A stretch of 64,000 nt of DNA. It comes from Clostridium sp. BJN0001. Lineage in GTDB: Bacteria; Bacillota; Clostridia; Clostridiales; Clostridiaceae. The notes under the pieces were generated by a model. The model did no database searches, was not told where the DNA came from, and saw only the letters and a program-made list of their open reading frames with translations. The stretch covers positions 559,501 to 623,500 of the forward strand of contig NZ_CP094971.1 in assembly GCF_022869825.1 (NCBI RefSeq), given 5' to 3'. The translations under genes and the position numbers were made by a program. Shown here one piece after another: positions 17,711-25,856 of the stretch (its first letter is position 1; each line of letters opens with the position of its first letter).

Positions 17711-18376
17711 TTAATAATTATTTAATTTAATTTTATTTTTATCAATGTCAATATAAAGCAAAGCGTTATAAAAATCACTTATCTCACTTATAATATCCGG
17801 ATTATTAGATAGATGTTGTAAAGATATATAAGATTGTGGAGTGGAATGAACTTTTCCAGAAGAATCAATTTTTAAAGTATTCCATAAATCTTTTTCTAAA
17901 GCAGAGTTGGAGTTTTTTGACTTAACGCTTCTGGTTATATCAGTTACTATATTGTTGTATAACTGAAAATCTAATTTTTGAGAAATTAATAATAAATTTT
18001 TATAAATTTTAGTTAGACTCGGTTCTGAATTTTCCCCATAATAATTGAAATCAGCACCTGTATATCCATAATAATCTGAAATATCTTGAGAAGATAAATA
18101 AAATAATATGTTAGAGGCATCTTCTACTATATTAGATATATTATCGTAAATTTTTGTAAGGAAATATTCTCTTTTCTTAGTACACACTTTTCTCCAAATA
18201 TCTAGATACATGGAAGAATTAAAATTAGATATATAATCTTCAATATTACTTTTTTTCAGAATAGATTCGTACTTGTTCAAATGGCTTTCTAAGCATCCAA
18301 ATTCAATGTATTTGCGAGTTCTATTTTTTTGATGCCAACTAATATAATATAATTTAAATACATTAAGTGTATTCAC
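17711..18376 (-). CDS. Unknown protein, paralogue of the 20,015 gene
   Basis: 221 residues. GTG start at 18376 is preferred: AAAGGA lies eight bases away, and from there VNTLNVFKLYYISWHQ aligns with the start of the paralogue at 20,015 (MDTENLFKLYEIAWQQ). Shared blocks include the YLDIW.K.CT.K..YF segment and a region around YYGYTGADFNYYG. No family recognised, no signal peptide or membrane segment. It is transcribed after a 56-aa gene and lies opposite a repressor remnant, so it is the likely effector of a small repressor-controlled module. Confidence 0.7.
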   Translation of the reverse strand: MNTLNVFKLYYISWHQKNRTRKYIEFGCLESHLNKYESILKKSNIEDYISNFNSSMYLDIWRKVCTKKREYFLTKIYDNISNIVEDASNILFYLSSQDISDYYGYTGADFNYYGENSEPSLTKIYKNLLLISQKLDFQLYNNIVTDITRSVKSKNSNSALEKDLWNTLKIDSSGKVHSTPQSYISLQHLSNNPDIISEISDFYNALLYIDIDKNKIKLNNY

Positions 18377-18455
18377 AAACAACATCCTTTCTTTTGATAG
18401 ATTAATCTATTGAGAGAATATATATTGAATGTATTCTTTAACTTGTCCAGAAAAA

Positions 18456-18626
18456 TCAATCTATTTTATTGTCTTTTTCTTGATCTGGAATTTGAGAGGG
18501 ACGATTAAGTAAACATTGTTTTGTGAATTCCATTCCTTTCAAAATCGCAAGAATACCTTCCTGACATTCTAAAGGAACTTGTTTCGCATTTAACATTATT
18601 TCATTTAAAATATCTGTACTTTCCAT
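18456..18626 (-). CDS. 56-aa protein of the repressor module
   Basis: Begins MESTDILNEIMLNAKQVPLE and ends KDNKID. The ATG is preceded by AGAGGTGAT. It lies about 80 bp upstream of the unknown gene on the same strand, so both are probably one transcript. The plus-strand copy of the module has a broken version of this start region (GAGGTGATTTTATA at about 19,876). Small acidic helical protein, no family recognised. Confidence 0.55.
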   Translation of the reverse strand: MESTDILNEIMLNAKQVPLECQEGILAILKGMEFTKQCLLNRPSQIPDQEKDNKID

Positions 18627-18740
18627 TATAAAATCACCTCTACTGTATTTAAAAGACTTTTTATTGTATTATAAATCCATAATACTTTTTATTTCGTGTG
18701 TTGTCAATACATAAAATGATATTTTTAAAGCAAATATGTA

Positions 18741-18838
18741 TTTACAATACAAATATACTATGGTAGTATCTTGTAAAGGTGGTACTTAAATTGACATTAA
18801 TTAATGTCTTATTATTAGAAGATTATATTTATTACTGA
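18741..18838 (+). pseudogene. Promoter and 5' end of a lost XRE-repressor copy
   Basis: TTTACA (18741-18746), 17 bp, TAGTAT (18764-18769), then AAAGGTGGTAC and TTG ACA TTA. This matches the control region of the intact repressor at 19,722 (TTTACA, 17 bp, TAATAT, AAAGGTGGTG, TTG ACT TTA). After MTL the reading diverges and stops after 15 codons. It is the truncated twin of the repressor gene; the promoter may still fire. Confidence 0.65.
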
Positions 18839-18942
18839 ATGAATATAAATAGCGCTTAACTTTTTAGTTCTAAATCTATAGATTTTAAAACTATTTAAAT
18901 GGCTAAGAAATAAAAGTAAGATGATATAAGGAGGTATAGTAA

Positions 18943-19134
18943 TTGATGAAATACTATATAGATAAGACAATGAAATTTTTAGAGAAGACAAGAAAAATAT
19001 ATATTAATAATTCAAAATTTGAAATTGAAATAGAATTTTGTAATATGTTCGTTTTATTGGCAGTAATAATGATTTTATTAATAATTAATGCTGGTTTATT
19101 AGGTTATGTTATAGGTGGGATTGTATATAGATAA
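18943..19134 (+). CDS. Small single-pass membrane protein
   Basis: 63 residues (TTG 18943 or ATG 18946; AGGAGG at 18929-18934 serves either). A charged N-terminal half (KTMKFLEKTRKIYINNSKFE) is followed by one hydrophobic helix, MFVLLAVIMILLIINAGLL, and a short tail. It lies between the two inverted repressor modules and ends before a 12-bp hairpin terminator. Unknown function; small membrane toxins have this look, but nothing here proves that. Confidence 0.5.
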   Translation: MMKYYIDKTMKFLEKTRKIYINNSKFEIEIEFCNMFVLLAVIMILLIINAGLLGYVIGGIVYR

Positions 19135-19217
19135 TAAATGAAACTTGATACTTATTCAGAAGAAAATCTAAGTGGTTGAAAAAATAATACTGTAGTTATT
19201 CTTTTAAATATTCTGAT

Positions 19218-19255
19218 ATAAAAGTAAGAACATATTGCTATGATCTTACTTTTAT
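19218..19255. terminator. Bidirectional terminator, 12-bp stem
   Basis: ATAAAAGTAAGA (19218-19229) and TCTTACTTTTAT (19244-19255) form a perfect stem with a 14-nt loop. It lies between the small membrane gene (plus) and the repressor (minus). Confidence 0.65.
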
Positions 19256-19371
19256 GATGGTTTATATTATATATGTATTACTATTCTTTAGGTACATATT
19301 GTAGTAACACTTGGCATAAAAAATAAATCTATATATTAACAACATTAGTTAAAATACTAAAGGAAAGGATT

Positions 19372-19722
19372 TTATTCACACACTTTTGGATTAAAATGAT
19401 TTCTGTAGGTTTTTATTACATCAAGGATATATAACTGCTCTTCATTTGACAATTCTTTAGCAAGTGAATATATTTCAGACAAAACTTTAGAACTTCTGAT
19501 AGATTCTGAACTCTCCATTTGGCCAATTCCTTTAATTAACCATTCTTGATCTATTTTTAAAGTATCACATAAAGCATTGATAATTAAAGACTGAGGCATT
19601 TCAATTTTATTATGTTCAATATTGGTAATTACACCTCGTGATGTTCCAATTTTATCTGCAAGCCCATCTTGTGTTAAACCTCTGAATTTACGAGCAGTTT
19701 TTAATCTTTCACCTAAAGTCAA
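19372..19722 (-). CDS. XRE-family (Cro/CI-like) repressor
   Basis: 116 residues from a TTG start at 19,722, supported by AAAGGTGGTG about seven bases upstream. The helix-turn-helix occupies residues 4-58 (LGERLKTARKFRGLTQDGLA, then GTSRGVITNIEHN). The C-terminal part (SNEEQLYILDVIKTYRNHF) probably makes dimers. It is divergent from the unknown gene at 20,015 and most likely represses that gene and itself. The same promoter design is repeated at 18,741, beside the other copy of the unknown gene. Confidence 0.85.
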   Translation of the reverse strand: MTLGERLKTARKFRGLTQDGLADKIGTSRGVITNIEHNKIEMPQSLIINALCDTLKIDQEWLIKGIGQMESSESIRSSKVLSEIYSLAKELSNEEQLYILDVIKTYRNHFNPKVCE

Positions 19723-19744
19723 TTTAAACACCACCTTTACCAGT

Positions 19745-19783
19745 ATATTATCATAGTTAAAATGTATTGTAAAGACAATAAGT
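19745..19783 (-). promoter_or_regulatory. Repressor promoter with palindromic site
   Basis: On the minus strand: TTTACA (19768-19773), 17 bp, TAATAT (19745-19750). A palindrome TATTGT-AAAG-ACAATA overlaps the -35 region and is a candidate operator. The layout matches the lost copy at 18,741-18,769. Confidence 0.5.
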
Positions 19784-20014
19784 GTTCTATAATACATTTA
19801 GAATGCTTTAAAAACACTTAAAATCAAAGTTGTTATGTTCTTAAAATACAAATATGAGTTGTTTAAATCGAGGGAGGTGATTTTATACATTATACGGTTA
19901 TAAATCAAATTATGTTATATCAATAAGTAATTCTTGCTATTTTAAGGATGAATGGAATTTATAAAGCAACTTAAGTTAAATTTTAAGATATATAATTAGA
20001 AAGGAACTTTATTT

Positions 20015-20494
20015 ATGGATACAGAAAATTTATTTAAACTTTATGAGATTGCTTGGCAACAAAGATATCAAACAAAAAAACATGAAAATATTGATTGTAT
20101 AGAGAGTAAGTTAGAATATTACGAAAGTATGTTGTTAAAAAAAGATATAGATAAATATATATATAAGTTTAGGGAATTTCCATATTTGGATATCTGGAAA
20201 AAAGCCTGTACTCAAAAAAAAGATTATTTTATTGCAAGAATTGAGGGAGAAATAGTTGATATTATTTACTATGTTTCTTACATTCTAATTCAGTTAAATT
20301 CAAATGATATTATTCGCTATTATGCTTACAGAGGCGATGATTTTATATTTAATGGTGATTTTTATGAACCTACTATAACTAAAAGGTGTAAAAATTTATT
20401 GTTTATTTGTCAAAAGGTGGATTTGCAATTGTATAATAGAATCATAAAATATATAAAGAAAGAGTTCAAAGAAAACTATGTTTCTTGGAGGTAA
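20015..20494 (+). CDS. Unknown protein, shorter paralogue of the 18,376 gene
   Basis: 159 residues against 221 in the paralogue. It shares LFKLYEIAWQQ, PYLDIWKKACTQKKDYF, then a YYAYRGDDFIFNGDFYEPTI block, and stops soon after LQLYNRIIKYIKKEF, so the last 60 residues are missing. ATG follows AGAAAGGAACT. It sits downstream of a divergent XRE repressor, mirror-wise to the other copy. A remnant of the YgjP gene follows at 20,535, so the copy seems to have been cut by a rearrangement. Confidence 0.6.
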   Translation: MDTENLFKLYEIAWQQRYQTKKHENIDCIESKLEYYESMLLKKDIDKYIYKFREFPYLDIWKKACTQKKDYFIARIEGEIVDIIYYVSYILIQLNSNDIIRYYAYRGDDFIFNGDFYEPTITKRCKNLLFICQKVDLQLYNRIIKYIKKEFKENYVSWR

Positions 20495-20534
20495 GTCTAT
20501 TTTTACTATCTATACTAAGGAGTAGTATCAAATA

Positions 20535-20627
20535 AAATTAGCCTAGAGGATGTTTAGAGATAAGGCTTTAAAGAAAGTAAAAAGAGTAAAATATTACGGT
20601 AGTTATTTTAGAGATAAAGTAACTGTT
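20535..20627 (+). pseudogene. Fragment of a second YgjP-like peptidase gene
   Basis: Bases here repeat part of the YgjP gene at about 17,250-17,345. They encode DKALKKVKRVKYYGSYFRDK VTV, against NKALKKVKERVKYYGSYFKD KVT there, with one codon lost and a stop before it. Only about 90 bp remain, without the zinc site. It points to a second, destroyed RM-associated copy or to duplication within the island. Confidence 0.65.
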
Positions 20628-20670
20628 ATGATCGGAATTATTAGCAAAAAATAGGAATACTGGTTTTTCA

Positions 20671-20730
20671 TATTATAATATATAAGAAAGGAAACCTGTT
20701 GGAATTATTTCAAAAAAAAAGCCAACCAGG
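20671..20730 (+). repeat. Hairpin element A of the 20.7-23.2 kb field
   Basis: AATATATAAGAAAGGAAA, then CCTGTTGG (20695-20702) and CCAACCAGG (20722-20730), which pair with one bulged C, then ATTCGC. The same frame of flanks with different but still pairing inner bases recurs at 21,384 and 22,461. Confidence 0.6.
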
Positions 20731-20977
20731 ATTCGCTCACAAAATTATATGGTAAAGCAAAAAAAGTACTCAATATCATATAAAGAAAAACGATCTGATG
20801 GCTAAATCATTGAGATAGTGTAGTTAATTCTAAAATATGTTATAATGTTGTTGCAAATAACATATATACAATCATTTTTGGCACTTTGCCACTATGTTTT
20901 GAGATATAGTAGTTTTTGTTTCCAAACGCAAGAGACTACTATTTCTTTATGTTATTAATAAATATGATCACAAAGGT

Positions 20978-21013
20978 TAATTTAATTAAGGACTGAGTTC
21001 CTTAATTAAATTA
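20978..21013. repeat. Perfect 15-bp inverted repeat
   Basis: TAATTTAATTAAGGA (20978-20992) and TCCTTAATTAAATTA (20999-21013) with a 6-nt loop. A TATAAT-like box near 20,842 and another stem (ATAGTAGT/ACTACTAT, about 20,906-20,950) stand upstream, so this could be the terminator of a small RNA; that is weak. Confidence 0.45.
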
Positions 21014-21197
21014 TTTCCTAAAATGTTGTTATAGTTAAATATTTAGAAAATGCATGTAGAAATTATAAATAAAACGATAATAACTAAAGAAGCAGTTATT
21101 GATACATTTGATGGGTATCATGAATTAACAGTATTGACACTATAATTTTAATGACGTTTTATATACATAAAACCGTAAAAAGCAAATCCTGATCCGC

Positions 21198-21230
21198 TTT
21201 CTTATATATTGCATACTAATATATAAGAAA
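21198..21230. repeat. Palindrome TTTCTTATATATT / AATATATAAGAAA
   Basis: Perfect 13-bp arms (21198-21210, 21218-21230) around a 7-nt loop, preceded by GCAAATCCTGATCCGC. One of at least six copies of this palindrome in the gene-free field. Confidence 0.7.
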
Positions 21231-21347
21231 ATCTAAATTACGTTAAATATAAATATACAACGTATTTAAATCTTAGAGGTATATTCGCAAATATCACATG
21301 CTTATCCGTCAAACTTAAACATACAATGTTCTTAATTTTAAACTCAC

Positions 21348-21456
21348 TCTTATATATTAATTTATAATATATAAGAAAGGAAACCAGATGGAATTACTGT
21401 AAATAAAAGCCAACCGGGATTCGCTTTCTTATATATTATTATTTAATATATAAGAT
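21348..21456. repeat. Hairpin element B: two palindromes flanking a paired core
   Basis: A palindrome TCTTATATATTA...TAATATATAAGA (21348-21376) is followed by AAGGAAACCAGATGG, a spacer, CCAACCGGGATTCGC, and a second palindrome TTTCTTATATATT...AATATATAAGA (ends about 21,456). The AAGAAAG and CTTTCTT sides also pair, giving one long imperfect stem-loop. Confidence 0.65.
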
Positions 21457-21823
21457 TAACATTTTATATAAACTAGCATTCAAGCATTTCCTATGGATAA
21501 TAATCTACAAGATAAGGGAGATAGAATCCACATAGAGAAGATTAAATATCAATAGCAAAAGGTTCTTGTAGTAGTATTATAAAAGAAAAATAGGGGAGTA
21601 GCATAAATAAAGCATACTGCCTACACATGCAGTTCATATATAACCTCTAATTAATAAAGGATTTTGCTTTTTAAACTCACCAGAAGGTGATTTAAGGCTT
21701 ATATTTAAGTAATAACGACAACTTATTCGTTAAGTATAAAAAATTAATTATTTGGCTTAAATTGCAATAGTCTTATAGATTTTTCCACTCTTAAATATAC
21801 GTTTTTTAGGGCACTTTTATCTT

Positions 21824-21984
21824 AAAAAGCAAACCAAAAAACGCTCTTCTTGTAGGGAGGACAACAGCGTTCGCTCCGACGATTTCCTACGCTCGCTCCA
21901 TCTGTAGGGCTGGAAATATGGACTTTAGCCTATAAAATCAAAAAATGCTCAAAAATATCGCAAATATCGCCCAAAAATCGAAAA
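21824..21984 (+). repeat. 161-bp direct repeat, copy 1
   Basis: From AAAAAGCAAACCAAAAAACG to CGCCCAAAAATCGAAAA. The same length and mostly the same sequence recur at 22,976-23,136, with scattered differences. It is richer in GC than the surroundings (TACGCTCGCTCCATCTGTAG) and contains the internal echo ATATCGCAAATATCGCCC. No reading frame. It may be an origin-like or packaging-like site of a replicon, since a Rep gene follows; that is inference. Confidence 0.75.
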
Positions 21985-22044
21985 CAGGAGGGTGTTTTTT
22001 AGAAAGTAGTGTTTTGGGGACGTTAGTATAGGAATATCCGTACT

Positions 22045-22075
22045 ATCTTATATATCATTTTTTAATATATAAGAT
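22045..22075. repeat. Palindrome ATCTTATATAT / ATATATAAGAT
   Basis: Another copy of the AT palindrome of this field, with a T-rich loop, 60 bp after the first 161-bp repeat. Confidence 0.6.
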
Positions 22076-22440
22076 AAAAAGACAGTTCTAATTCAACTTA
22101 ATATGTTATTTTTACAATTAGTTTATTAATATAATACCATGTTTTTGATAAGGCAAATGAAATTAAATATTCAGTGATAGAAGTTTTCAATTACATTAAT
22201 TGAAAACAAACTTAAAACTTATTTTGGTATGATTTCGGTATATAAATGTAATAAAAACATTGATTAATAAATTACTTCGGTATAAGTTAGGTATATCTTA
22301 GGTATGTGATTTTCAAGATATATTAATTTTAGAGAATATATAACTTTATTTTTTCATATCAAAAAGTACGCCTTAATCTATTGTTTTTAATTATTATATA
22401 GCATTATAGCATACCTAAGTGTATTCTTATGTAGCATTAT

Positions 22441-22536
22441 TAGATATATAAGAAAGGAAACCAGATGGCAAATGTGTAAATAAAAGACAATCTGGCCCGC
22501 TTTCTTATATATTATTATTTCGTACATAAGAAGATA
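22441..22536. repeat. Hairpin element C
   Basis: GATATATAAGAAAGGAAA, CCAGAT (22461-22466), a 23-nt loop, ATCTGG (22490-22495), CCCGC, then TTTCTTATATATT...CGTACATAAGAA. The inner stem CCAGAT/ATCTGG pairs perfectly, although its bases differ from those of elements A and B. Confidence 0.6.
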
Positions 22537-22932
22537 TTAATATTAGATACTAAGATATCTAACAATAGATTTATTTCATTTTGTATTAAGAATTTATATT
22601 TTTTAGAATTATTTCAAGAAAATTTATATAATCTAAATTAATTTTCAGATAGTTAAAAAGTTTTAGAAAAACTTTAAAGATGTTGAGAAATTTTTAAATT
22701 ATTTTTATTTTTTTAAAGAATATTGAGGGAATCTAATTTTTATAAAAAAACATTTGATTATTTTAAGAAAAATTATAGAAAATTAACAATACCAAAAATT
22801 TATTTGAAAAAATTAAAAACTTTTAAATTATTTTACCTGAAAGAGTTATAGCAATAATAATGTGGATGAGTATTTATTATGTTTTCGTAAAGATGTCGAG
22901 TAAAGAATCCATAAAAGGCAATTGAGGTTTGC

Positions 22933-22965
22933 TTTCTTATATATTATTAGTTAACGTATAAGAAA
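22933..22965. repeat. Palindrome copy before the second 161-bp repeat
   Basis: TTTCTTATATATTATTAG...TTAACGTATAAGAAA, a slightly degraded copy, preceded by GGCAATTGAGGTTTGC. Confidence 0.6.
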
Positions 22966-22975
22966 TTATTTATTA

Positions 22976-23136
22976 AAAAAGCAAACCAAAAAACGCTTTT
23001 CTTGTAGGGAACATACTTGCAAACGCTCCGATAATTTGGTACGCTCGCTCCATCTGTAGGGTCGCAAATGTGGACTTTGTCCTATAAAATCAAAAAATGC
23101 TCACAAATATCGCAAATATCGCCCAAAAATCGAAAA
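22976..23136 (+). repeat. 161-bp direct repeat, copy 2
   Basis: Second copy of the 21,824 repeat. The most conserved parts are the first 23 bases, TACGCTCGCTCCATCTGTAG, and the last 60 bases including AAATATCGCAAATATCGCCC. Confidence 0.75.
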
Positions 23137-23194
23137 TGGGTATCAAAAAATAGATAAGTACAATAAATCTAACAACAGGAAATTCTGGTCTGCG

Positions 23195-23226
23195 TTCTTA
23201 TGTATTACTGGCTAATATATAAGAAA
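23195..23226. repeat. Last palindrome of the field
   Basis: TTCTTATGTATTACTGG...CTAATATATAAGAAA, preceded by GGAAATTCTGGTCTGCG, which resembles the right half of the larger hairpin elements. Confidence 0.55.
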
Positions 23227-23365
23227 ATAATTTAAAGTATAAAATAATATGTGTATTGAATTAAATAAAATTTTATGTTAAATATTTGAAAAATGGATTT
23301 AGTTTTTTTACTATTAGTACGATATTTTGTTATGTAAATTTAAGAGAAAAAGGTGGAAGATGCAT

Positions 23366-24010
23366 ATGATAAAAAAATCAAAAAAAGTAATATCAAGTTT
23401 ATTTATGGCATTATCGCTAATTGCTGTAACTCCAGCAACAACTGTATGGGCTTCATATTTAGAAGATTCTCTTACGAAAGAAGAAAATAAGGCATATCTT
23501 GATTTTATAAAAAACGAATGTACGCCTACAGATAATGAGTTCATATTTTACAATAAAAAAAATGGTAAGTATTATGGTACAGTAATGACAAATAAATTTG
23601 GATTGTCAAAAAGTAAAAATAGTGGAGCAAAAGGTGGATTTTATTGTAAAGAAGATGGAAGTGTGGCGTATAACGAATGGGTATATGTTAGATTGCCAGG
23701 AAAAAATGAATATCGCTGGCGATATCGTGATTCCAATGGTCAAGCAGTACATGGGTATCAAACTATTAATGGCTTAAAATACTACTTTTCACAAAAAAAT
23801 GGAGACAACATAAACGGTTATTTAAAAACAAATTGGTGGAGAGATGATGATGACCAATGGCGTTATAGTTATCCAGATGGTTCAATAAAAGAAGGATGGC
23901 TAAATTATAATGGAAACTGGTATTATATATATTCGGATGGCTTGATGGCAAAAGATACAACTACACCTGATGGTTATAATGTAAACTCAAAAGGTGTTTT
24001 GATATCATAA
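23366..24010 (+). CDS. Secreted protein with choline-binding-type repeats
   Basis: 214 residues from ATG 23,366 (AAAAGGTGG about nine bases upstream; the ATG at 23,360 is too close). Signal peptide KKSKKVISSLFMALSLIAVT...TVWASY, then an unassigned segment. From about residue 80 there are repeats of the cell-wall-binding type: GSVAYNEWVYVRL, GLKYYFSQKNGDNINGYLKT, EGWLNYNGNWYYIYSDG. These bind choline or wall polymers, so the protein should sit on the cell surface or be released. No catalytic domain is visible. It stands alone between the repeat field and a terminator, and may be cargo of the replicon. Confidence 0.8.
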   Translation: MIKKSKKVISSLFMALSLIAVTPATTVWASYLEDSLTKEENKAYLDFIKNECTPTDNEFIFYNKKNGKYYGTVMTNKFGLSKSKNSGAKGGFYCKEDGSVAYNEWVYVRLPGKNEYRWRYRDSNGQAVHGYQTINGLKYYFSQKNGDNINGYLKTNWWRDDDDQWRYSYPDGSIKEGWLNYNGNWYYIYSDGLMAKDTTTPDGYNVNSKGVLIS

Positions 24011-24027
24011 AAAATATCTAATAAAAA

Positions 24028-24067
24028 AGGAATTCCTAAATGTTTTAAGTGGGAGTTTCTTTTTTTG
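24028..24067 (+). terminator. Terminator of the wall-binding protein gene
   Basis: AGGAATTCCT (24028-24037) pairs with GGGAGTTTCT (24051-24060) allowing G-T pairs, followed by seven Ts. Confidence 0.7.
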
Positions 24068-24555
24068 CATTTACAATGGATTAACATTATATGTGTTTTA
24101 ACAATAACTTCGTATATATAATTAGTATATTGTAATTTAATAACCACTTGCTGATAAGGGTCTACAACATTCCCATTTCTATTTTTAGTTAATGGAACTC
24201 CATATGGTACTACATATGCTTTTCATAAAATTGCGTGGTTAGGTGGAACGTATTGAGAAGAATGTATATCTGTTCATGCTATATCATGTGGAAGTATTTA
24301 AAAGAAATTGTGTTATAAGATATTTGTATAAGTTAGATTTACTGATATGTCATATATCAAGAGACAAAAATAACATTTAGTTAACATAAAATTAAGAGAA
24401 GCACGAATAGGATATTAGTTCTAAAAAATTTTTAAAAACTAATATCCAGTGCAAATTTTTATAATATTTTAACATAATTTTATTAATTATCGTTTCCGGA
24501 AATGTTTTATTTTGCGCAAAATTTTCATATGTTATTAGCAACTGTTACTTACGAT
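24068..24555. other. Intergenic stretch with one hairpin
   Basis: Nearly 490 bases without a supported gene. A perfect 11-bp hairpin, GGATATTAGTT (24410-24420) and AACTAATATCC (24437-24447), is the probable terminator region for the minus-strand Rep gene. A short open piece near 24,195-24,265 (NGTPYGTTYAFHKIAWLGGT) may be coding debris that I cannot name. Confidence 0.45.
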
Positions 24556-25686
24556 TTAACTATCATCGAAAATTTCAACTAATTTAAATGGTCGAGTTAA
24601 ATTAATTAAAATTTTCGGTTGTGTTTTTCTATAATATTTTTTTGCAAATAAATTTATATAATAAAAGTAAATTAAGATTTTTATTTTATGGTTAGAAGGA
24701 CTTTTTAACTGGTCGTTTTTAAAAAGTTCAAAATTAGTAAAAACCAATTTGTTTTTTAAAGAAACGTCTGAAAATATATGGCTTATATTGTATTTATTAA
24801 GTATTTTTATATATTTTCTTTTTGTATTTTTACACACTTCTTTATTTTGATCTATAAATATGGAGTTAATGTTATTAAATTCTTTAGAAGTTATTTTATT
24901 TGTTTTTAATAAATTTTTTACAAATAAATTTAATCCGGATTTCGAAAGGAATTTTTTTGAAATACCATATTTGTCCAAATAGTGCCTGAATATATGATTT
25001 AGATTATTTAAATTGCATAAAAGGTCTTCAAGTTTCTTTCCAGGAAGAAGCCCCTTGTTAACCAAAGATTTTATGCTATTCTTCTTTAATTGTATTTCAA
25101 AGCGTAGCAAATTCTTTTCTAAAATATTATTCTTATCGTTCATATTACGAGTTTTCTTTCTGTAAGCAACCTCTGCATTTTTGTTATAAACATTTAGACA
25201 AATAGAGTTATTTCTAGCACTAAACCCAGTATCAAAACTTTTCTTTTTTAAATAAGGATAATCTAATTTCTTTAATATATCTAAAGTGTTTTTTTTAACA
25301 TTATCATCTGCACATGTAAAATTTGCTACAAGGTCAATTCTAGTTAAATTCCATTTTTTAATGTTTGTTAAAGCAGCAACTTTGTCTTTATCATTTAGAG
25401 AAATAAAAATTTCTTTAAGTATATAATTAATTTCTAAACATAATTTTTCAATGTCAGAAGAATTTAAAACCATAAAGTTTGCTCCATATAAAAATTTTGT
25501 TACAGATACAGAGATTGTAAAATAACAAAAATAAGGTGAATAACAATATTGAAAATGAATGCCCTTATAATTCAAGAAAAAACCCTTGGATCTTTTTTTG
25601 TTTTTAAAACTTCTCCATTTTAAGCCGCATTTTTTAAAGTATGTCGTTGGAATATATAATGGTAATCCGATAACAAGAGTGTCCAA
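24556..25686 (-). CDS. Phage/plasmid rolling-circle replication initiator (Phage_X/G2P-like)
   Basis: 376 residues. TTG start at 25,686 with a strong AAAGGAGGTGAAAAT before it. The N-terminal part with WNLTRIDLVANFTCADD, the following FSARNNSICLNVYNKNAEV and LLRFEIQLKK resemble the Phage_X/CRI family of Rep proteins from filamentous phages and small plasmids. These nick one strand with a tyrosine and start rolling-circle replication. The C-terminal 130 residues are basic and unassigned. Base composition is extremely A/T-rich. Its neighbours are a long repeat field and two integrases; no capsid or export genes are seen, so a complete phage is not supported. Confidence 0.6.
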   Translation of the reverse strand: MDTLVIGLPLYIPTTYFKKCGLKWRSFKNKKRSKGFFLNYKGIHFQYCYSPYFCYFTISVSVTKFLYGANFMVLNSSDIEKLCLEINYILKEIFISLNDKDKVAALTNIKKWNLTRIDLVANFTCADDNVKKNTLDILKKLDYPYLKKKSFDTGFSARNNSICLNVYNKNAEVAYRKKTRNMNDKNNILEKNLLRFEIQLKKNSIKSLVNKGLLPGKKLEDLLCNLNNLNHIFRHYLDKYGISKKFLSKSGLNLFVKNLLKTNKITSKEFNNINSIFIDQNKEVCKNTKRKYIKILNKYNISHIFSDVSLKNKLVFTNFELFKNDQLKSPSNHKIKILIYFYYINLFAKKYYRKTQPKILINLTRPFKLVEIFDDS

Positions 25687-25856
25687 ATTTTCACCTCCTT
25701 TCGATTTCCTCGATTATAGGTCAAAATTAACTAAAATCAATTTTTCATTAGCATCCTAAAAAAAAATAAAAAAAATTTTTATTAAAACTAAAAAAATATA
25801 AAAATCAAGTTAGACTATCTCTAAATATCATAAGAGTATCTAGAGAGGTGTTAATT

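Larger units (their letters stand above)
20640..23330. other. Gene-free, repeat-rich stretch of 2.7 kb
   Basis: No reading frame of convincing length or with a ribosome binding site was found on either strand. What it holds is at least six AT palindromes, three of them extended into larger hairpin elements, two 161-bp direct repeats, and a very A/T-rich segment at 22,600-22,850. Together with the Rep gene at 24,556-25,686 this looks like the intergenic/origin region of a plasmid or filamentous-phage-like replicon. Confidence 0.6.

Noticed and set aside
24195..24270. Short coding-like piece NGTPYGTTYAFHKIAWLGGT
   Set aside because: No start, stop-bounded on both sides and no family recognised; only mentioned in the gap description.
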